Below, one piece after another: positions 16,494-23,276 of a stretch of DNA of 64,000 bases (its first letter is position 1; every line of letters begins with the position of its first letter). The notes below the pieces were generated by a model. It was not told the DNA's origin. It saw only the letters and a list, made by a program, of their open reading frames with translations, and searched no databases. This stretch comes from Anaerolineales bacterium (GTDB lineage Bacteria; Chloroflexota; Anaerolineae; Anaerolineales; Villigracilaceae). The stretch covers positions 1,240,001-1,304,000 of the forward strand of contig JAHDWB010000001.1 of NCBI GenBank assembly GCA_023382595.1, read 5' to 3'. Position numbers and translations under genes: made by a program.

Positions 16494-17891
16494 ATGAATA
16501 AACTGCCTAAATTTCAAATTGAAAAACTTGCTACTGGAATTGAGGATTTGGGGCTTAATCGTCGAGCATATCACTTGCTGAAACGCGCAGGCATTCACCA
16601 TGTTTCAGAAATTATTACTTGTGGCGAAAAAGGTATTCTGGCTATTAAGAATATGGGTGGAATTACCGCCAGTCATATTTTTTCAACTACATCTAAGTAC
16701 CTTAGCATTTCTGAGGAAGATCTGTTTAGCAAAGAAATATCTCAAATGACACTATCAAATGAAATAAATTATAAAATTCAAAGAAAATCATCAGGACAGT
16801 CGATTGAGAACCTTGGGGTTTCTTTACCGACAACCAATACCTCAACAATAAATCTAACTCCACTACTCGCAGAAATATTGCGAAATGAAAGAACTTTGCA
16901 AATAATTGAGTTAAGATCAATCAAATTATTAACACTAGAAGAAATAGCTGTTGAGATTGGCGTAACACGAGAACGGGTACGTCAAATTATTGACAACATA
17001 CTTGAAAAGGTGCGAGTAAATCTAAACTGGTTTAAAAAATTTTGTGACTACTTTGAAGAACAAGCAATTGAACTGACCGAAGAGTTAAACAACAAGAACC
17101 TCACAGTAAATATCCTTACCAAAAGATTTAGTGACCAGCAATCCCTTAATCCGAAAATCAATGCTTCAGAGAAAGAAATTGAAGCATTGATTGTTATTGT
17201 TAGGTTACTGGTAATACATGAAAAATATTGGTCTCAAGAAATTATTAAGCAAAAGTGGAAAAATTTTGCTTTTCTAGCTTGTGTCGCTAACCCTCAGGTC
17301 AAAAAGCACGAAATGGTCAGCCAATCTATAAAAATTGAAAGGGAAAAATCTAAAAAAATAAGCTACAAAGAACTTGTCTTATCAATACTATCAAATGAAA
17401 AAAAGCCTATGCACTGGTCAGAAATTGCCAGTCATGCCTATCGTATGAAACGCCGCGAATCTTTTAACTCGACGGCACTCTATAATGCATTAATGAGTCA
17501 CGAAGATTTATTTATTCGAGTTGATACTGGAACATATGCGCTCGTTGAATGGGGTATCAATCAAGTCGACACTTACCCAAATATTATTGCGGCAATCATG
17601 AAATCCCATAACAAGCCTCTCTCGGCCGAGTCTGTATATCACAAGGTAAACATAATTCGTCCAATAAAACAAGCTACATTAACAATGTTGCTGGAACTTC
17701 ATCCAAGATTCTATAAATCCCAACAAAATACTTATGGATTAAGAGTTTGGCTTCCTGCGCGCGAAAAACAAACTTTACGAACCCCAGAATGGCTTGTTGA
17801 GGATAGAGACTCTTACAAAAGGCTCGAACTGGCAAAACAAAGGGGGTACGATGTAAGCAACATAATAAAAGCAGATTTAGATGATATTTAA
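16494..17891 (+). CDS. Alpha-CTD-like HhH, sigma region 4-like HTH and HARE-HTH fusion protein
   Basis: 465 residues from the ATG at 16494 (a TTG at 16488 is also in frame; no good Shine-Dalgarno). Residues 17-64 resemble the RNA polymerase alpha C-terminal HhH domain (LGLNRRAYHLLKRAGI ... IKNMGGITASHI). Residues 132-175 match sigma-70 region 4 (LTLEEIAVEIGVTRERVRQI). Residues 288-354 match a HARE-HTH (ISYKELVLSIL ... HWSEIASHAY ... TGTYALVEWGI), and 361-420 look like a second copy. No sigma region 2 is present, so it is not a normal sigma factor. HARE-HTH proteins are known from RNAP delta and restriction-linked systems. Probably the DNA- or RNAP-contacting subunit of the cassette. Confidence 0.78.
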   Translation: MNKLPKFQIEKLATGIEDLGLNRRAYHLLKRAGIHHVSEIITCGEKGILAIKNMGGITASHIFSTTSKYLSISEEDLFSKEISQMTLSNEINYKIQRKSSGQSIENLGVSLPTTNTSTINLTPLLAEILRNERTLQIIELRSIKLLTLEEIAVEIGVTRERVRQIIDNILEKVRVNLNWFKKFCDYFEEQAIELTEELNNKNLTVNILTKRFSDQQSLNPKINASEKEIEALIVIVRLLVIHEKYWSQEIIKQKWKNFAFLACVANPQVKKHEMVSQSIKIEREKSKKISYKELVLSILSNEKKPMHWSEIASHAYRMKRRESFNSTALYNALMSHEDLFIRVDTGTYALVEWGINQVDTYPNIIAAIMKSHNKPLSAESVYHKVNIIRPIKQATLTMLLELHPRFYKSQQNTYGLRVWLPAREKQTLRTPEWLVEDRDSYKRLELAKQRGYDVSNIIKADLDDI

Positions 17892-17970
17892 TAGATTGAA
17901 ATCAAAACAAGAAAGAGTGTAGGAATAGAATAATTTTCCATCAAAAGATTTTTCACAAATATTTATATAA
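17892..17970. other. AT-rich spacer, right edge of the cassette
   Basis: About 80 bases of AT-rich sequence after the cassette. No promoter, terminator or terminal repeat was identified; composition returns to GC-rich abruptly at the vsr-like fragment around 17985. Confidence 0.4.
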
Positions 17971-18126
17971 AGGGCAACATTGTGCGACAAACGGGTGACA
18001 CATCAATTGCGGCGGATGGGCTGGCGCGTGGTCCGCGTGTGGGAACATGAGTTGAAGGTCCCAGCGCGGGTGGGGGCGAGGGTGAAGAAGGCGTTGGTTC
18101 ATGACGGGGAGTTGAGAGGGCGTTAA
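17971..18126 (+). pseudogene. 3' remnant of a very-short-patch-repair-like endonuclease gene (copy A)
   Basis: An open frame with no start, from just after a TAA at 17968 to a TAA at 18124-18126. It encodes DKRVTHQLRRMGWRVVRVW then EHELKVPARVGARVKKAL, the expected C-terminal end of a Vsr-type mismatch endonuclease (N-x-RD-xxx-T-xx-L-xxx-GW-xV-xx-WEHEL). The catalytic N-terminal part is absent. Vsr normally accompanies a cytosine-5 methyltransferase, which is not present. A second copy lies at 18888-19161. Confidence 0.65.
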
Positions 18127-18138
18127 TCTACGCGCAGT
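18041..18138 (+). repeat. Direct repeat, copy A (vsr-like 3' end)
   Basis: About 98 bp nearly identical to 19077-19173, differing by a few substitutions and one deleted base. It covers the end of the vsr-like frame, its stop codon and 12 bases beyond. The two copies bracket the PIN-domain pair. Confidence 0.85.
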
Positions 18139-18191
18139 ATTTGTTTCTGGTAAAAAAACAACGCGCCTGTGAGTGGGCGCGCTGCTGATTC

Positions 18192-18413
18192 TTACTCCGA
18201 CTTTTTATAGTCTTTTCGTTTTTCGCGAATCCGCTTGACGACGGCATCCAACTCCTGATCATCCAGCCATGTATGGCGGTCTTTGGAGTAATCGCCGTGT
18301 CCCGTTTCGAATTGCTGTAAAAAGCGCACCATGCCGACAACGCCAAGTTCGCGCGCCAGCGCTTCCATGCCGGCAATGCGGATCTGTTCAAGAGACATCA
18401 TTTGTGCGTTCAT
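18192..18413 (-). CDS. Antitoxin-like partner of PIN protein
   Basis: 73 residues from the ATG at 18413, which overlaps the stop of the PIN gene by 4 nt (an upstream in-frame start at 18434 is less likely because it lies inside that gene). The sequence SLEQIRIAGMEALARELG then GMVRFLQQFETGHGDYSKDRH belongs to a small family that I recall beside PIN-domain genes in cyanobacteria and Chloroflexota. The gene order, toxin first, is the reverse of vapBC. Presumed antitoxin; no DNA-binding motif is obvious. Confidence 0.65.
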   Translation of the reverse strand: MNAQMMSLEQIRIAGMEALARELGVVGMVRFLQQFETGHGDYSKDRHTWLDDQELDAVVKRIREKRKDYKKSE

Positions 18414-18856
18414 TCCATCATCTCCTCTATCCATGTCAGCGGGTTTTCAACCCTGACACGAAGACGTTCCAAAACTCGTTTTGCCTGTTTCAGCAAGCGG
18501 TCATCGGTGGATAAAAACACGTCTACTTTTGCGCTTTCCGCGCAGGCAAGGTGCAAAGCGTCGAATATCTGAAAGCCTTCCTTTTGCAATTCCTTCGCCC
18601 GTTCGACTTCTTTTTCATCAACTTCAATAATTTCCCGAACAAAACTTGAGAGCAGTTTTACACGACTCATCCTCTGACTATCGGGCATTTGTTCGATTTC
18701 GTCCATTAACACTTCACTACCGACCCACTCCCACTTGCCGTTTTCAACCCTGCCCAGAATACCCAGGATGGCTTCAGACTCAAGACGGACACGCACCTGC
18801 GTTTGATCGTCAAACGGGCGGTTGATGCAACAAGTGTCGAAGTAAATTTTTGTCAT
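18410..18856 (-). CDS. PIN-domain protein (putative toxin)
   Basis: 148 residues from the ATG at 18856 (a TTG at 18865 is in frame). Acidic PIN positions are visible: Asp in KIYFDTCCINRPF, Glu in VLMDEIEQ, Asp in IFDALHLACAES and Asp in FLSTDDRLL. It should be a ribonuclease toxin paired with the overlapping gene at 18192-18413. A TATAAT (18865-18870) lies 8 nt before the ATG, with a GGAGG between them. The pair sits exactly between two copies of a vsr-like gene tail, suggesting it was gained by insertion or duplication there. Confidence 0.75.
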   Translation of the reverse strand: MTKIYFDTCCINRPFDDQTQVRVRLESEAILGILGRVENGKWEWVGSEVLMDEIEQMPDSQRMSRVKLLSSFVREIIEVDEKEVERAKELQKEGFQIFDALHLACAESAKVDVFLSTDDRLLKQAKRVLERLRVRVENPLTWIEEMME

Positions 18857-18887
18857 GCCCTCCAATTATACCGCTGGAAAACACGCC

Positions 18888-19161
18888 TATGATTTGTTGC
18901 GAGCATTTTGGGAGGAGAAGTTGCAGGCGAACAGGGAGCGCGACAGGCAGTTGACACGTCAACTGCGCCCCCTCCCGTCCTCCCCCAAGTCCGACAATTT
19001 AGATTTTGAATGATAATAACGATCCCCATGTCGGACTTGGGGGAGGTGCCCGACCGAAGGGAGTGGCGGAGGGGGCGGGAACATGAGTTGAAGGTCCCTG
19101 CGCGGGTGGGGGCGAGGGTGAAGAAGGCTTGGTCCATGACGGGGAGTTGAGAGGGCGTTAA
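18888..19161 (+). pseudogene. vsr-like gene fragment (copy B), interrupted by a hairpin element
   Basis: The frame from about 18888 reads YDLLRAFWEEKLQANRERD then RQLTRQLR, which extends further toward the N-terminus than copy A and again matches Vsr. At 18966 it is broken by a 112 bp inverted-repeat element; the gene resumes at 19077 with EHELKVP and ends at the TAA at 19159-19161. One base is missing relative to copy A at about 19129, so the tail is also frameshifted. Clearly non-functional. Confidence 0.65.
18966..19077. mobile_element. MITE-like nested inverted-repeat element
   Basis: Outer arms CGCCCCCTCC (18966-18975) and GGAGGGGGCG (19068-19077) are perfect complements. Inner arms CCTCCCCCAAGTCCGACA (18979-18996) and TGTCGGACTTGGGGGAGG (19029-19046) are a perfect 18 bp inverted repeat with a 32 nt AT-rich loop. 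It has no coding capacity and interrupts the vsr-like fragment B. A target duplication was not identified; about ten codons of the host gene are missing across the insertion. Confidence 0.7.
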
Positions 19162-19173
19162 TCTACGCGCAGT
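19077..19173 (+). repeat. Direct repeat, copy B (vsr-like 3' end)
   Basis: Matches 18041-18138 over about 97 bp, ending at the same CGCGCAGT. Beyond that point the two loci diverge. Confidence 0.85.
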
Positions 19174-19223
19174 TTACGACTACGTTCGCATCGCCCATAG
19201 TCCGAGTGCAGGTTATGGTAAAA

Positions 19224-19263
19224 TGACGGAAAATATACGTCATATGACGGGTAAAATCCGTCA
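19224..19263 (+). promoter_or_regulatory. Tandem palindromic operators before the HTH/nucleotidyltransferase pair
   Basis: Two adjacent 19 bp palindromes: TGACGGAAAATATACGTCA (19224-19242) and TGACGGGTAAAATCCGTCA (19245-19263), two bases apart. Both have TGACG half-sites with 9 bp between them, and a third palindrome forms across the junction (CGTCATATGACG). TAAAAT hexamers at 19219-19224 and 19252-19257 are possible -10 elements. The array ends 18 nt before the ATG at 19282, ideal for autorepression by the HTH protein. Confidence 0.75.
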
Positions 19264-19281
19264 GAACAGAAAGGCTGCCCC

Positions 19282-19611
19282 ATGATCGAAGTATTGCTTG
19301 GCTCAAAGAACGCCGAACGGGTGTTGATCTACATCTTTGCGCGCGAAGAGGGCTATGCGCGGGAGATTGCGCGGTTCTTTGAAACCGACTTGAAATCCAT
19401 TCAAAACCAACTGGATAAATTGGAGGCGGGCGGGGTGCTCGTCAGCCGCGAGGTGGGGCGGACGCGTCCGTATGTTTTCAATCCGCGCTACCCGTTTTTG
19501 AGCGAATTGAAAGCCCTGTTGGAGAAGGCACTCTCGTTCTATCCAGCCGCCGAGCGGGATGACCTGATGATGAACCGCCGCAGACCGCGGTCAAGAGGGA
19601 AGGAACTGTGA
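19282..19611 (+). CDS. Winged-HTH regulator/antitoxin-like protein
   Basis: 109 residues. LGSKNAERVLIYIFAREEGY begins an N-terminal helix, followed by AREIARFFETDLKSIQNQLDKLEAGGVLVSREVG, a typical winged-helix with ArsR-like layout, then RPYVFNPRYPF. It overlaps the nucleotidyltransferase gene by 4 nt. The tandem TGACG palindromes immediately upstream are its likely operators. The pair resembles AbiE-like or MNT-type regulator/nucleotidyltransferase modules; that function is inferred. Confidence 0.75.
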   Translation: MIEVLLGSKNAERVLIYIFAREEGYAREIARFFETDLKSIQNQLDKLEAGGVLVSREVGRTRPYVFNPRYPFLSELKALLEKALSFYPAAERDDLMMNRRRPRSRGKEL

Positions 19612-20141
19612 AGCGCATCAAATCCATGAGCCAGGCGGAACTGGCGGCGTATATTCAGGATGCGTTGCACTCGGAAGGAATCCATGTGGTGCTGTCAGGC
19701 GGGAGCGCGGTTTCGTTTTACAGCGGGGATCAGTATGTATCGAAAGATTTGGACCTGGTCAACGCAGGCTTTGCCAGACGAAGCAAGATCAAATCCATAA
19801 TGGAGACATTGGGCTTCACCGAAAAGGGGCGGTATTTCCTGCACCATGAAACAACGCTGTTTGTGGAGTTTCCCGATGGTCCGCTTTCGGTGGGCGAAGA
19901 ACCTGTGGCGGACGTCAGTGAATTCAAATTATCAACGGGGACATTGAAGGTGTTGTCACCGACCGATTGCGTCAAAGACAGGTTGTGCGCCTTTTACTTC
20001 TGGAACGACCTGCAGGGTTTGGAACAGGCTGTCTTGGTCGCAAAAAGTCAAGCTGTGGATTTGAAGGAAGTCAAACGCTGGTCAAAGGTCGAGGGAAGGG
20101 AATTCGAATACAAGCGTTTTGAGAAGAAACTTTCAGATTGA
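19608..20141 (+). CDS. Nucleotidyltransferase-fold protein (AbiEii/MNT-like)
   Basis: 177 residues with a GTG start overlapping the previous stop (GTGA). The polymerase-beta-like signature is visible: VVLSGGSAVSFYSG (about 24-37) and KDLDLV (about 44-49) giving GGS and DxD. A further strand ETTLFVEFPDG may bear the third acidic residue, and VLSPTDCVKDRL resembles the helix seen in AbiEii-type proteins. In such pairs it is often the toxin, transferring nucleotides to tRNA or protein. It is convergent with the gene at 20163. Confidence 0.7.
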   Translation: MKRIKSMSQAELAAYIQDALHSEGIHVVLSGGSAVSFYSGDQYVSKDLDLVNAGFARRSKIKSIMETLGFTEKGRYFLHHETTLFVEFPDGPLSVGEEPVADVSEFKLSTGTLKVLSPTDCVKDRLCAFYFWNDLQGLEQAVLVAKSQAVDLKEVKRWSKVEGREFEYKRFEKKLSD

Positions 20142-20162
20142 TGATAGCGGGTGGGGGCACGC

Positions 20163-21488
20163 TCACTCCCCCAGCAGATCCGCCAGAAAACTGAACAAGC
20201 CGCCTTCGTCTTCATCGTCCTTTTCGGGCAGGTCGCTGGCGACATGTCCGTTTTGCCCGTTGATGAGCAGGAGATGCTCGCGCCCGCCGAAGGGGATCTC
20301 GGTCATCCACACGGGCAGCAGGTTGAGCTTGAACGAGGTCACCAACATATTTGCGGATGAGGTGTGGACGATGTTGATTCCGCCCAGCAGGGACGGCAGG
20401 TCACGCCTCAATGTATTGAACGTTTGGCTGCGTGCTTCGAGCGATGCATCCGCCATCGGGACGTCGTAGATCTCCGCCAGCCAACTGGCAAGATAGCGCG
20501 GGTCATACGGCTGGAGCGACTTAAGGTCGAAGGTGGGGATCAGTTTGGAGAAAACAGCGGACAGTTTGCGGGAGGCGGGAAGCGGCAGGTCATCCACCAG
20601 CACGGGATATTTATCCTGGATCCGTCTCACTTTGCGTTCGCGCTTGTTGCTGAACGTCTGTTCCTCGTATTCGACGATCTCGGCGGTGTAATCCAACATG
20701 CCGCCGATGTCGAAGGTCCACAATGGAAGGTACAGTCCGCGCGGAAGTTCGACCTGCTTTTCGGGCGTGATGCCGTTGCCTTCGACCCACTCGATCAGCA
20801 GTTGGATGGCGCGTTTCTGGTCGAAGGCGTGCGGGATGATCGCGTCGGGCGCGAGCAGGTCTTTGGAGTTCTTAAGTTGAACGACATGCGGCGAATCGCA
20901 GTAGGCGCAGTTTGCCGAAATTTGTTTGGGCGGCAGGATGAACTCCGCGCCGCAGCCGTTGCAGTGAAAGGCTTGCTCCTGAAGCGGCTTGCCGTGTCCT
21001 TTCATGGTTGCCATCGCCACGATGAAATCTTTTTCGGCTTCGTCCCTTGCGCCCAAGCCGAGCGCGTGCTGGCGCGTGCAATAATCGCAGGCCAGCGAAC
21101 TGCTGCCGTCGGGCGCGAATGCCATGCGTCCGCCGCACTTCGGGCACATGAAGCGGTCGGCATCCGCGCTTCGCAGACCTTCAGGCGCGGCGGGCAACTG
21201 GTCGGGGTTGACGATCTCATCCGCTTTGAGCGCGCCGTCCAGGATCGCCAGCGCGCGGCGCGCGCGGGTATGATGCAGGTCGTGCGAAAGACAGTTCTCC
21301 AGCGCCTTGCGTTTCTCCGCCGGGTCATCGAGCGCTTCACCCATCCAGAACCACGCTTCGGCAAGCACGTCATGCGAGCCTGCCATGTAAATGGCGCGGT
21401 CAAGATAGCGGCGGGCGGCGTCCATGTGACCCGCCTTCGCTTCGATGATCCCACTGCGGAGGAGTTCTTTTGCGTATGTGTTGCTCAT
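20163..21488 (-). CDS. TPR-like and double zinc-ribbon protein
   Basis: 441 residues. Residues 5-85 form TPR-like helical pairs (AKELLRSGIIEAKAGHMDAA). Two zinc ribbons follow: MCPKCGG with CDYC (about 114-140) and FHCNGCG with CAYC (about 174-200). The remainder is an alpha/beta region with LYLPLWTFDIGG. Proteins of this layout are common in Chloroflexota but I know no assigned function. It does not overlap its neighbours and has no strong Shine-Dalgarno. Confidence 0.7.
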   Translation of the reverse strand: MSNTYAKELLRSGIIEAKAGHMDAARRYLDRAIYMAGSHDVLAEAWFWMGEALDDPAEKRKALENCLSHDLHHTRARRALAILDGALKADEIVNPDQLPAAPEGLRSADADRFMCPKCGGRMAFAPDGSSSLACDYCTRQHALGLGARDEAEKDFIVAMATMKGHGKPLQEQAFHCNGCGAEFILPPKQISANCAYCDSPHVVQLKNSKDLLAPDAIIPHAFDQKRAIQLLIEWVEGNGITPEKQVELPRGLYLPLWTFDIGGMLDYTAEIVEYEEQTFSNKRERKVRRIQDKYPVLVDDLPLPASRKLSAVFSKLIPTFDLKSLQPYDPRYLASWLAEIYDVPMADASLEARSQTFNTLRRDLPSLLGGINIVHTSSANMLVTSFKLNLLPVWMTEIPFGGREHLLLINGQNGHVASDLPEKDDEDEGGLFSFLADLLGE

Positions 21489-21508
21489 AGGTTTATTTGC
21501 GATCTATT

Positions 21509-21561
21509 CAACCGCAGAGTGCGCGGAGTTTTTCTCTGTGTTCTCCGCGCCTCTGCGGTGA
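21509..21561. repeat. Inverted repeat, CCGCAGAG family
   Basis: Arms ACCGCAGAG and CTCTGCGGT flank about 35 bases containing further CGCGGAG/CTCCGCG complementarity. Similar elements occur at 43151-43220 and, with an A in place of the central bases, 23171-23240 and 49338-49410. Confidence 0.7.
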
Positions 21562-21563
21562 AA

Positions 21564-22451
21564 TCATACTGTATTCCGTACCATCGCGTCCGTCATCTTC
21601 GCCACGCGCGCCATCTCCTTCACATCATGCACGCGGATGATGTCCGCGCCGCGCGTGATGCCCACCGCCACCGTCGCGGCAGTCCCTTCGAGGCGCTGGT
21701 CGGGCGGCAGGTCGAGCGTGAATCCGATGAACGATTTGCGGGATGTGCCCAGCAGGATGGGATATCCCAATGCGCGGATTTCGCCAAGACGGTTGATCAA
21801 TTCCAGATTATGCTCGCGCGTCTTTCCAAAGCCGATGCCTGGGTCGAGCAAAATGACATTTTCCCCCACCCCGGCTTTCTTCGCGATCTCCACGCTGACG
21901 AGTAATTCGCGTTTCACATCTTCGAGCAAATCGTCATACTCCGCGCCGAGATACGTCCCGCCCAGTTTTTCGCGGACTTCCACGCTGGCGGGGTTACTGC
22001 GGTTGTGCATCAATATCACTGGCGTCTTGTATTTCGCCGCCACGGACGCGATCTCCGAGTCCGCGCGGAAGCCCCACACATCGTTGACGATATGTGCGCC
22101 CGCGCGAATCGCCGCCTCAGCGACTTTTGCTTTGTAAGTATCTATCGAAATGATCGCATTCGGGAAATTCGTATGCAGTGCTTCAATGACCGGGATGACC
22201 CGTTCCATTTCATCGTCCACAGTCACAGGCGCAGAACCCGGGCGCGTGGACTCGCCGCCCACATCGAGAATATCCGCGCCGTGCTTGAGAAAGTCCGCTG
22301 CCTGTTGCACGGCGAAGTCAACCGCATCTCCCTTTGCAATGATACCGTCTCCCGAAAACGAATCGGGAGTCACATTCAGGATTCCCATCACATACGTGCG
22401 GGAACCCCAATCGAATGTAAAACTCCCAATTTGCAAAGAGTCGCTTTTCAT
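21564..22451 (-). CDS. folP: Dihydropteroate synthase
   Basis: About 295 residues from the ATG at 22451 (a TTG at 22457 is in frame). Condenses p-aminobenzoate with hydroxymethyldihydropterin pyrophosphate in folate synthesis. Motifs: MGILNVTPDSFSGDG near the N-terminus, DILDVGGESTRPGS, ISIDTYKAKVAEAA, IVNDVWGF, LDPGIGFGKT, LLGTSRKSFIG and IIRVHDV at the end. All are standard DHPS elements, including the pterin-binding Asp and Lys. FolK lies elsewhere, at 53631-54116. Confidence 0.96.
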   Translation of the reverse strand: MKSDSLQIGSFTFDWGSRTYVMGILNVTPDSFSGDGIIAKGDAVDFAVQQAADFLKHGADILDVGGESTRPGSAPVTVDDEMERVIPVIEALHTNFPNAIISIDTYKAKVAEAAIRAGAHIVNDVWGFRADSEIASVAAKYKTPVILMHNRSNPASVEVREKLGGTYLGAEYDDLLEDVKRELLVSVEIAKKAGVGENVILLDPGIGFGKTREHNLELINRLGEIRALGYPILLGTSRKSFIGFTLDLPPDQRLEGTAATVAVGITRGADIIRVHDVKEMARVAKMTDAMVRNTV

Positions 22452-22463
22452 CAACAATCATCA

Positions 22464-22546
22464 TGTCATTGCGAAGGAGCGGAGCGACTGAAGCAATCTT
22501 TTTGCCAACAGGAGGGATTGCTTCGGGCTAACGCCCTCGCAATGAC
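22464..22546. repeat. GTCATTGCGAG-type palindromic element (full copy)
   Basis: Begins GTCATTGCGAAGGAGCGGAG and ends CCCTCGCAATGAC, with inner arms GAAGCAATC and GGATTGCTTC. The whole can fold into a long imperfect hairpin. It fills the gap between folP and the next gene. Related copies are at 33584, 34663, 45575, 52689 and 63669. Confidence 0.85.
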
Positions 22547-22547
22547 A

Positions 22548-22970
22548 TTAAGGGATCTGATCCAACGGACGCGCCAGCCACGCTTCGGCTTCGTTGATGT
22601 CACTGAAGATCTTCAGCGCGGAGGCAAGCCCCGTCTCCGCCAGCGCCGCCACCTTGCGGATGCCTTCCGCAACGGATTCATCCGCCACCACCACCGCCAC
22701 GCGGATGTTACGCGCAGACGGGTCGCTGTTCGCATCCACCGCCATGCGGATGGCTTTCTCGGGGATGTCCTTCACGGCGCGCAGGTCATACAGGTTGCGC
22801 GTGCGGCGGTCCATGCCAAGCAGATGGTCGAGCGCAAATTGATGCCAATGCTCCATCGTCGCATCGGACAGGTCGGTGAAGGTCAGGGTCATGCCGCCAT
22901 CGCCGCGGCGGATGACGTCGTAGCCGATGCCGGGCGCGGGAGTCCAGTTCAGGGGTTTGGGTTCGGTCAT
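22548..22970 (-). CDS. STAS/SpoIIAA-like small protein
   Basis: 140 residues from the ATG at 22970, which has an AGGAGA 6-10 nt upstream (an upstream in-frame Met at 23021 lacks one). After GMTLTFTDLSDATMEHW the sequence alternates strands and helices (RNLYDLRAVKDIPEKAIRMA, RVAVVVADESVAEGIRKVAAL, LKIFSDINEAEAWLARP), the pattern of SpoIIAA/STAS-like proteins such as those of the DUF3478 group. Probably a small regulatory or lipid-binding protein; partner unknown. Confidence 0.65.
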   Translation of the reverse strand: MTEPKPLNWTPAPGIGYDVIRRGDGGMTLTFTDLSDATMEHWHQFALDHLLGMDRRTRNLYDLRAVKDIPEKAIRMAVDANSDPSARNIRVAVVVADESVAEGIRKVAALAETGLASALKIFSDINEAEAWLARPLDQIP

Positions 22971-23061
22971 GGGGTTTTCTCCTAATGTGATGAGGCGATT
23001 ATAACGCAGGCAGGAAGGCAATTTTTCAAATTTGGCGTCGCATGCTATAATGCGGTTCTCC

Positions 23062-23135
23062 GGGCGCTTAGCTCAGTTGGTTAGAGCACCTCGTTTACAC
23101 CGAGGGGGTCGGGGGTTCGAGTCCCTCAGCGCCCA
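23062..23135 (+). tRNA. tRNA-Val (UAC)
   Basis: A complete cloverleaf: acceptor GGGCGCT/AGCGCCC, D-arm GCTC-AGTTGGTTA-GAGC, anticodon stem CCTCG/CGAGG with loop TTTACAC (anticodon TAC, reading GUA and related Val codons), T-arm with GGTTCGAGTCC. CCA is not encoded directly after the discriminator base. Confidence 0.95.
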
Positions 23136-23139
23136 CACC

Positions 23140-23170
23140 AGCCCTGCAAAACGCAGGGCTTTTCTTTTTT
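23140..23170 (+). terminator. Rho-independent terminator of tRNA-Val
   Basis: Stem AGCCCTGC / GCAGGGCT with an AAAAC-type loop (23140-23160), followed by TTTCTTTTTT. Confidence 0.92.
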
Positions 23171-23240
23171 AACCACAGATAAACACAGATGTATTTGATT
23201 ATTTATCAGAATCAGCGTTCATCCATGCTCATCTGTGGTT
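23171..23240. repeat. Inverted repeat AACCACAGAT ... ATCTGTGGTT
   Basis: Perfect 10 bp arms at 23171-23180 and 23231-23240 with secondary ACACAGATG/CATGCTCATCTG similarity between. It belongs to the same loose family as 21509, 43151 and 49338. Confidence 0.75.
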
Positions 23241-23276
23241 GATGCCAGTCATCCGCCCTCTGCTATAATCTCACGC

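Noticed and set aside
16494-17891. The third cassette protein as an alternative sigma factor
   Set aside because: It has a region 4-like HTH but no region 2, so it cannot by itself supply -10 recognition or core binding.
18966-19077. The nested inverted repeat as a CRISPR fragment or a rho-independent terminator
   Set aside because: Only one unit is present with no spacers, and there is no T-tract after the arms; insertion within a gene fits a MITE-like element better.
20364-21905. A 513-codon plus-strand open frame opposite the zinc-ribbon gene and folP
   Set aside because: Antisense to two supported genes, crosses an intergenic repeat, and has no motif.
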